Below the pieces are notes generated by a model, which saw only the letters and a list, made by a program, of their open reading frames with translations, was not told the origin of the DNA and did no database searches. This document shows, one piece after another, positions 6,240 to 9,736 of a stretch of 9,736 bases of DNA. Where the stretch lies: the NCBI GenBank assembly GCA_038246575.1, contig JBBRVU010000163.1, forward strand, positions 1 to 9,736, in the 5' to 3' direction. Every line of letters begins with the position of its first letter. Within the stretch, counting starts at the first letter, position 1. This DNA comes from JACCUZ01 sp038246575. Its GTDB lineage: Bacteria; Actinomycetota; Actinomycetes; JACCUZ01. The translations under genes and the position numbers were made by a program.

Positions 6240-6809
6240 ATGACACGTGGTTTCGCAAGTCCGGCTGCGATCGCGGTAATTCTGCTGTTCGTCGTGTTCA
6301 CAGCCCCGCCCGCGTCGGCTCATGGTGGCGACGAGTCGACCGAGGGGTATCTGTTGGTCCAACAGGCGCTCGGCCACCTGGCGCATGACGCCAGTGCGAA
6401 CGGCATCGACCTGGCGATGGAGAAGGTCGGGGACGCCCTCGAGACCGACGACCAGGAGGGTGTCTCGGTGCCGGCAGTGGAACAGGCAAGAGCTGCTCTG
6501 GAGGCGGGAAACGCCACCGAGGCGCGCACGCTCCTCCAGAACTCGATCAAGGAAGCTGTGAGCGGGCTGCCGCGGGCGACCGGCAATGAGACCGGCACCA
6601 CGACCGTCGTTCCAGAGCTCCCGGGCCGCTCCGGTTTCGGCGGCCAGGATTGGCTGTTCCTCCTGCTCTCGATCGGCGCGGTCTTGGTCGGTTCCTGGCT
6701 GGCGTTCCTTTTCAAACCTCATGAGTCCATCGGGGTGTTGCGCTCGCTGCTGCGACAAGAGCCGGAAGCCGTGACATCGCCGGTTCCCGACCACGAGAAG
6801 GGACTCTGA
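6240..6809 (+). CDS. Exported, C-terminally membrane-anchored helical protein, partner of cytochrome b
   Basis: 189 aa from ATG 6240, preferred over GTG 6234 because AGGA (6229-6232) lies 7 nt upstream. Residues 1-27 are a signal peptide (hydrophobic AIAVILLFVVF, cleavage likely after PASA). The mature part begins HGGDES and forms a helix-rich segment of about 80 residues (YLLVQQALGHLAHDAS, MEKVGDALE, EQARAALEAGNATEARTLLQNSI), then a Thr/Gly/Pro-rich spacer, a single membrane helix (about 138-158: WLFLLLSIGAVLVGSWLAFL) and a short cytoplasmic tail. So the helical domain is outside and anchored. There is no CxxCH heme motif, no lipobox and no Rieske cluster motif. The stop lies one base before the cytochrome b start, so translation is almost certainly coupled and the product probably belongs to the same complex. 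The family is unknown to me; the helices could bind metal or pack on the cytochrome. Confidence 0.8.
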   Translation: MTRGFASPAAIAVILLFVVFTAPPASAHGGDESTEGYLLVQQALGHLAHDASANGIDLAMEKVGDALETDDQEGVSVPAVEQARAALEAGNATEARTLLQNSIKEAVSGLPRATGNETGTTTVVPELPGRSGFGGQDWLFLLLSIGAVLVGSWLAFLFKPHESIGVLRSLLRQEPEAVTSPVPDHEKGL

Positions 6810-6810
6810 G

Positions 6811-7902
6811 ATGGACGTCGCGGACTACACCGTCTCGCAACCGACGGCATCGCGGTGGCGCCGGTCCGTCGACGCGGTCGACGAGCGGATGGGGATCAGG
6901 GCACTGGAGTACCCGGTACCCCAGCACGCCAACAACGTTGCCTGGAGCCTCGGCGGCGTCACCGCGGTCTCCTTCCTCCTGCTGATCGTGACCGGTGTCC
7001 TGATGGCGCAGTTCTACTCACCACTGCCCGAGTCCGCGAACGCCTCGGTCCGCGACATGGTCACCGACGTGTGGGGCATGCGCTTCGTCCGCGGAGTGCA
7101 CTTTTGGGCGGCACAAGCCATGTACGTGACCGCGATCCTGCACCTGGTCCGGGTGTTCTTCTCCGGCTCGTACAAGAAGCCGCGTGAGGGCAACTGGCTG
7201 GTCGGCGTCGCGATGTTCGGATTGATGATCTTCGCGCTCTTCACCGGCACCGTCCTCAAATGGGACCAGGAGGGCTTCGAGGCGCTCGGTCACAACCTGG
7301 AGATCGCCAACCTGCTCGGCGGGGCTGGCATCTGGTTCTCCCCTGACTTCGCCAGCCGGGTGCCCATCCTGGTCCGGCTGTACAGCGCCCACGTGGTGAT
7401 CATCCCCGGACTCATCCTGGTTCTGTTCACCCTGCACGGGCTGCTCGTGAAGAGGCACCACATCTCTCCTCACCCCAGCCTGCCCGCCGACGAATCCGGG
7501 GAGCAGGCATCGCCCGCCGAGCCGACCGAACCCTTCACCCACCACGTGCGCCGGATCGCCGCTCTGGGCCTCGGGTTGGCCGGCGCGCTGGGCATCCTCG
7601 CCGTACTCCGGCCCCCGGCAGTCGGGCCTGCGCCGGTCGAAGGACTGGAGATCACCAAACCGCCGTGGAACTTCTGGTGGATGTTCACACTCGAGAACTG
7701 GTGGGGACTCCCGAGCATCGCATACGGGGGCGGAGCGCTGTTCCTCCTGTTGATCATCCTGCCCTTCGTGGACCGCAACCGGGAGCGGTTCTGGCGGCGA
7801 CGACCAGTTGCCATGGCGTTCCTGGTTGCCGTCCTACTCGTCATCACAGCACTGACGATCCTGATGGCCTTCACCACCGCCAAGACACACCTGGGTATGT
7901 AG
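6811..7902 (+). CDS. Stand-alone cytochrome b (bc/b6f type), b6-like histidine spacing
   Basis: 363 aa; ATG 6811 with AAGGGA about 8 nt upstream. This is a membrane diheme quinol-cytochrome subunit. Helix B ligands are H97 and H111 (14 apart) and helix D ligands H194 and H209 (15 apart); the wider helix-D spacing is characteristic of b6-type proteins rather than mitochondrial-type cytochrome b. N-terminal features fit: WSLGGVTAVSFLLLIVTGVLM (helix A) and SGSYKKPREGNW after helix B. The C-terminal half corresponds to subunit IV, fused in one chain, with about three further helices. At the quinol-oxidation loop it reads KPPWNFWW (283-290) where canonical proteins have PEWY, so the catalytic Glu is absent. 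No Rieske protein, cytochrome c1 or c gene is in the window; the operon partners are unknown membrane proteins. Function as a full bc complex therefore needs distant subunits or a different redox partner. Confidence 0.9.
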   Translation: MDVADYTVSQPTASRWRRSVDAVDERMGIRALEYPVPQHANNVAWSLGGVTAVSFLLLIVTGVLMAQFYSPLPESANASVRDMVTDVWGMRFVRGVHFWAAQAMYVTAILHLVRVFFSGSYKKPREGNWLVGVAMFGLMIFALFTGTVLKWDQEGFEALGHNLEIANLLGGAGIWFSPDFASRVPILVRLYSAHVVIIPGLILVLFTLHGLLVKRHHISPHPSLPADESGEQASPAEPTEPFTHHVRRIAALGLGLAGALGILAVLRPPAVGPAPVEGLEITKPPWNFWWMFTLENWWGLPSIAYGGGALFLLLIILPFVDRNRERFWRRRPVAMAFLVAVLLVITALTILMAFTTAKTHLGM

Positions 7903-7905
7903 CCG

Positions 7906-8136
7906 GTGGGGCCGAAAGCATCGGGCAGGCAGACGTCGCGGCGCGCGCGTCGCTCGTTCTGGATTCTCGTTCTCGTGGCAATTGTGGCCGCTGGGTCGTT
8001 GAGCGCTGCGCTCAGCGCACGAGCCAGCCCACTCACGGGTATCAGGGTCGCCATCAGTGGACTGGCGCTCATCGTCGCCCTCGGTCTCGCTGCCCGCATC
8101 TTGATCGCCCTCGAACGCCGTCGACGACGATCCTGA
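7906..8136 (+). CDS. Small basic two-helix membrane protein
   Basis: 76 aa from GTG 7906, starting 3 bp after the cytochrome b stop, so very likely translated by coupling. The N-terminus is strongly basic (GRQTSRRARR), followed by two hydrophobic segments (about 18-38, WILVLVAIVAAGSLSAAL, and about 50-68, ISGLALIVALGLAARIL), and the end is RRRRRS. By the positive-inside rule both ends are cytoplasmic with a short outer loop. No known domain. Small hydrophobic subunits are common in respiratory cytochrome complexes, so an accessory subunit is a reasonable inference. The alternative is a chance frame, but the membrane pattern, charge distribution and tight spacing make that less likely. Confidence 0.6.
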   Translation: MGPKASGRQTSRRARRSFWILVLVAIVAAGSLSAALSARASPLTGIRVAISGLALIVALGLAARILIALERRRRRS

Positions 8137-8564
8137 GCCGGGACTTTCACCTCTGCGCGGCACGCCGACGAGCTTCCGGCGTTGTTGTCGTTGACGCTGG
8201 CCACGGCCCTGGTTACGTTCGTCCTACTGTCACGTCGGTGTTCACGCCCACCGCGGTGACCCGCGTCTAAGTCCAGCTACCGGACGGGGCGCCCGGCCAC
8301 GAGCGGGCCGAGCTGCCGGCGGTGACTGGCCGGCCGCGTACCTGGTGACAACAGCCATTGATGTTCTTGCCGTTGCTGTAGTGGCGGGTCCGGCAGCCGC
8401 CGCGACTGGGGGCCGTGACGCTGCTGGTCTGGTCGTGGCTTGGCTCTCGGTGGCGGCTGAGGGGGTCTACCGCTTGCATCGGGAGATCCGCACCGGGGGT
8501 AATGGTCCCGTCGCGCCGCTGACCTGGTTGCAGCAGGAGCACGGCGACCAGATCTAACAGCGAG
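8137..8564. other. Stretch without a convincing gene
   Basis: About 430 bases after the cytochrome operon. A forward segment at about 8164-8256 reads DELPALLSLTLATALVTFVLLSRR, a plausible membrane helix, but has no good start. A 70-codon GTG frame (8345-8557) reads MTTAIDVLAVAVVAGPAAAA and ends LTWLQQEHGDQI; codon third positions are less GC-rich than in neighbours, no ribosome site precedes it, and I recognise no family. GGGACTTTCACCTC at 8140-8153 matches only the first half of a DosR box. Confidence 0.4.
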
Positions 8565-8964
8565 TTGGATCGAGCCGTGCTGCTAGGCACCGACCTCGCC
8601 GCCGCAGACGCCGTGCGGCTACCGACCAGACAGCCCGACCGGCGGCACGACCTGGTGCTGGGCGGGTCGATGGCGCCCTACCGGTGGGCGACCAACGGTA
8701 AGACATCCCCGGATTCCAGCCCCTTGCCGATCGACCCCGGCCAGCGGGTCCGGCTCAGGTTCGCCAACATTTCGACAAAGGTTCTACCCGATGCGCGTGC
8801 ATGGCCGCACCTTTGGTCTCGTCGGCGGCGGCGCCTGCAAGGACACCGTGATCGTGCGCCCGATGCAGAGCGTCGAGGTGGACTTCGAGGCAGACAACCC
8901 CGGCCAGTGGGTGACCTACTGCCACAACATCGACCACGCCAAGGCGGGCATGATGGCCGGTCTT
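8565..8964 (+). pseudogene. C-terminal remnant of a multicopper oxidase
   Basis: From about 8588 one frame gives a stretch typical of the last cupredoxin domain: RHDLVLGGSMAPYRWATNGK, then PLPIDPGQRVRLRFANISTK. Skipping one base at 8780/8781 continues as FYPMRVHGRTFGLVGGG, CKDTVIVRPMQSVEVDFEA, DNPGQWVTYCHNIDHAKAGMM. These are the family's copper-binding blocks, but the canonical HPMHxHG reads YPMRVHG and the canonical HCHxxxH...M reads YCHNIDH...M. So the type 1 His, one type 2/3 His and the His before Cys are lost, while Cys, two His and the axial Met remain. The upstream two cupredoxin domains are not in the window, and the frame runs past the normal end without a stop until 9051, into the convergent hydrolase gene. 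N-terminal loss, frameshift and ligand loss together mark a dead gene. Confidence 0.82.
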
Positions 8965-9736
8965 ACTGGTCGTGGCGTCCGCGGAGCTGGTCGATGCACA
9001 CCTGTGGGTGGGTCATCGGGAGGCGGTGTTCGGCGCCGGCCATCAGGGTGATCGTTGTGTGGTGAAGGTTCTCGGCAAGGATGCGCGCGTGCTCGTGGCG
9101 GCCCACTTGATCACCAGAGGCCCACACGAGGTTGACCCGGGTGCGGTTACCGTCGAGGGCGCTGAGCAGCTGAGGCCACGGGGTCTCGATCACCAGGTCT
9201 CGCATCGCGTCCCGGTAGGCGGGCCAGGTATGCAGGGACACCGCCCGGGCGACCGGTACTGGCAACGACGGCTCCAAGGCGGCGGTCAGCCAGCCGGCCG
9301 CCGAGCGGTGCCGGCAGCTGATCGCGCAGGCGCGCGCCGCCCACCGGGTGTCCAGCGCGAACAGCCGGGCCATCAGGCTCCCAGAGATGCCACGTTGCGC
9401 GGCCGCCCCCGACTCGTACAGCGGCGCGCCCCAGCACACGACCCGGGAGACGTGATCGGGGTGGCGGGCGGCCCAACGCAACGCCAGGCCCGATCCCATC
9501 GAGTGCGCACCGATGCGCCAACGGGTCTGGAACAGCCCGGCCCGGTCGGCCAGATCGTCGAGAGCGTCGAGGTGCTCCTCGACGGGGAACGTCGAGCGGG
9601 TCTCGTCCAGGGAGCGCCCGAACCCGAGCAGGTCCGGGACTATCAACCTACTCTCGCCCGCGAGCACGTCATAAGCGGAGCCGAACACCTCGCCGGTGGA
9701 CACCATGCCGTGGAGCAGCACCGTGGCCAGATCGCC
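8963..9736 (-). CDS. Alpha/beta-fold hydrolase (5' partial)
   Basis: 257 residues are visible; the frame is open at the right edge, so the N-terminus lies beyond the window and an internal GTG (9721) is not a reliable start. The fold is clear: VLLHGMVSTG (about 6-15, oxyanion-hole HG), VPDLLGFGRS, the nucleophile elbow IGAHSMGSGLALRWAARHPD (Ser79), the acid strand VNLVWASGDQVG (Asp209) and GAEHRLPMTHP (His237). The catalytic triad is therefore complete. The elbow is A-H-S-M-G where most relatives have G-H-S-M-G; the Ala variant occurs in some lipases. The insert between the elbow and the acid strand contains the variable lid. The substrate cannot be told (esterase, C-C hydrolase and haloperoxidase-like members share this pattern). 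No signal peptide in the visible part. It converges on the multicopper-oxidase remnant with essentially no gap. Confidence 0.86.
   Translation of the reverse strand, partial: GDLATVLLHGMVSTGEVFGSAYDVLAGESRLIVPDLLGFGRSLDETRSTFPVEEHLDALDDLADRAGLFQTRWRIGAHSMGSGLALRWAARHPDHVSRVVCWGAPLYESGAAAQRGISGSLMARLFALDTRWAARACAISCRHRSAAGWLTAALEPSLPVPVARAVSLHTWPAYRDAMRDLVIETPWPQLLSALDGNRTRVNLVWASGDQVGRHEHARILAENLHHTTITLMAGAEHRLPMTHPQVCIDQLRGRHDQ

Noticed and set aside
8140..8153. GGGACTTTCACCTC as a third DosR box
   Set aside because: Only the first half matches; the second half lacks the G and CCC positions, and only a decayed gene lies downstream.
8496..8509. GGGGTAATGGTCCC as a DosR-like palindrome
   Set aside because: One core position differs and it has no gene start downstream other than the dead oxidase; likely chance.
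8345..8557. 70-codon GTG frame with an Ala-rich start
   Set aside because: No ribosome site, no recognised family, and atypical codon use; mentioned only in the description of the 8137-8564 stretch.

Overview
The window is high-GC DNA with strongly G/C-biased third codon positions, GTG starts and AGGAGG-type ribosome binding sites. Together with its protein families (an actinobacterial-type Lgt, an Acg-like nitroreductase remnant, a short secreted protein with a GWDG..C tail), this points to an actinobacterium. No rRNA, tRNA, CRISPR array, insertion sequence or plasmid gene is visible. The content is an accessory redox/envelope/stress neighbourhood, with intact genes separated by clearly decayed ones.

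Layout. 2-1288 (+): 5'-truncated M23 endopeptidase with a coiled-coil N-terminal part. 1349-2194 (+): lgt, preceded by a palindrome. 2195-2593: no recognisable gene. 2594-3084 (+): a small membrane protein readable only across two +1 frameshifts. 3207-3422 (+): short secreted two-cysteine protein. 3481-3915 (+): DUF302 protein with a Gly-Pro-X tail made by a 9-bp tandem repeat. 4019-5512 (+): long nitronate monooxygenase-like flavoprotein behind a strong operator-like element. 5513-6187: a short silent stretch, then a reverse-strand remnant of an Acg-type nitroreductase (5769-6186). 6240-8136 (+): a tight three-gene operon with an anchored exported helical protein, a stand-alone cytochrome b, and a small two-helix membrane protein. 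8137-8564: no convincing gene. 8565-8964 (+): C-terminal remnant of a multicopper oxidase with a frameshift and lost copper ligands. 8963-9736 (-): alpha/beta hydrolase, cut by the right edge.

How the genes may work together. Two sites resembling the mycobacterial DosR/DevR box lie upstream of the secreted-protein/DUF302 pair (3068-3082) and of the flavoprotein (3929-3943). Acg-type nitroreductases are classic DosR-regulon members in mycobacteria. A working hypothesis, not proof, is that this is a hypoxia/nitrosative-stress island in which some members have decayed. The least familiar unit is the cytochrome b operon: it has the b6-type histidine spacing and an altered quinol-site motif (PPWN in place of PEWY), with no Rieske or c-type cytochrome gene in the window and two uncharacterised membrane partners.
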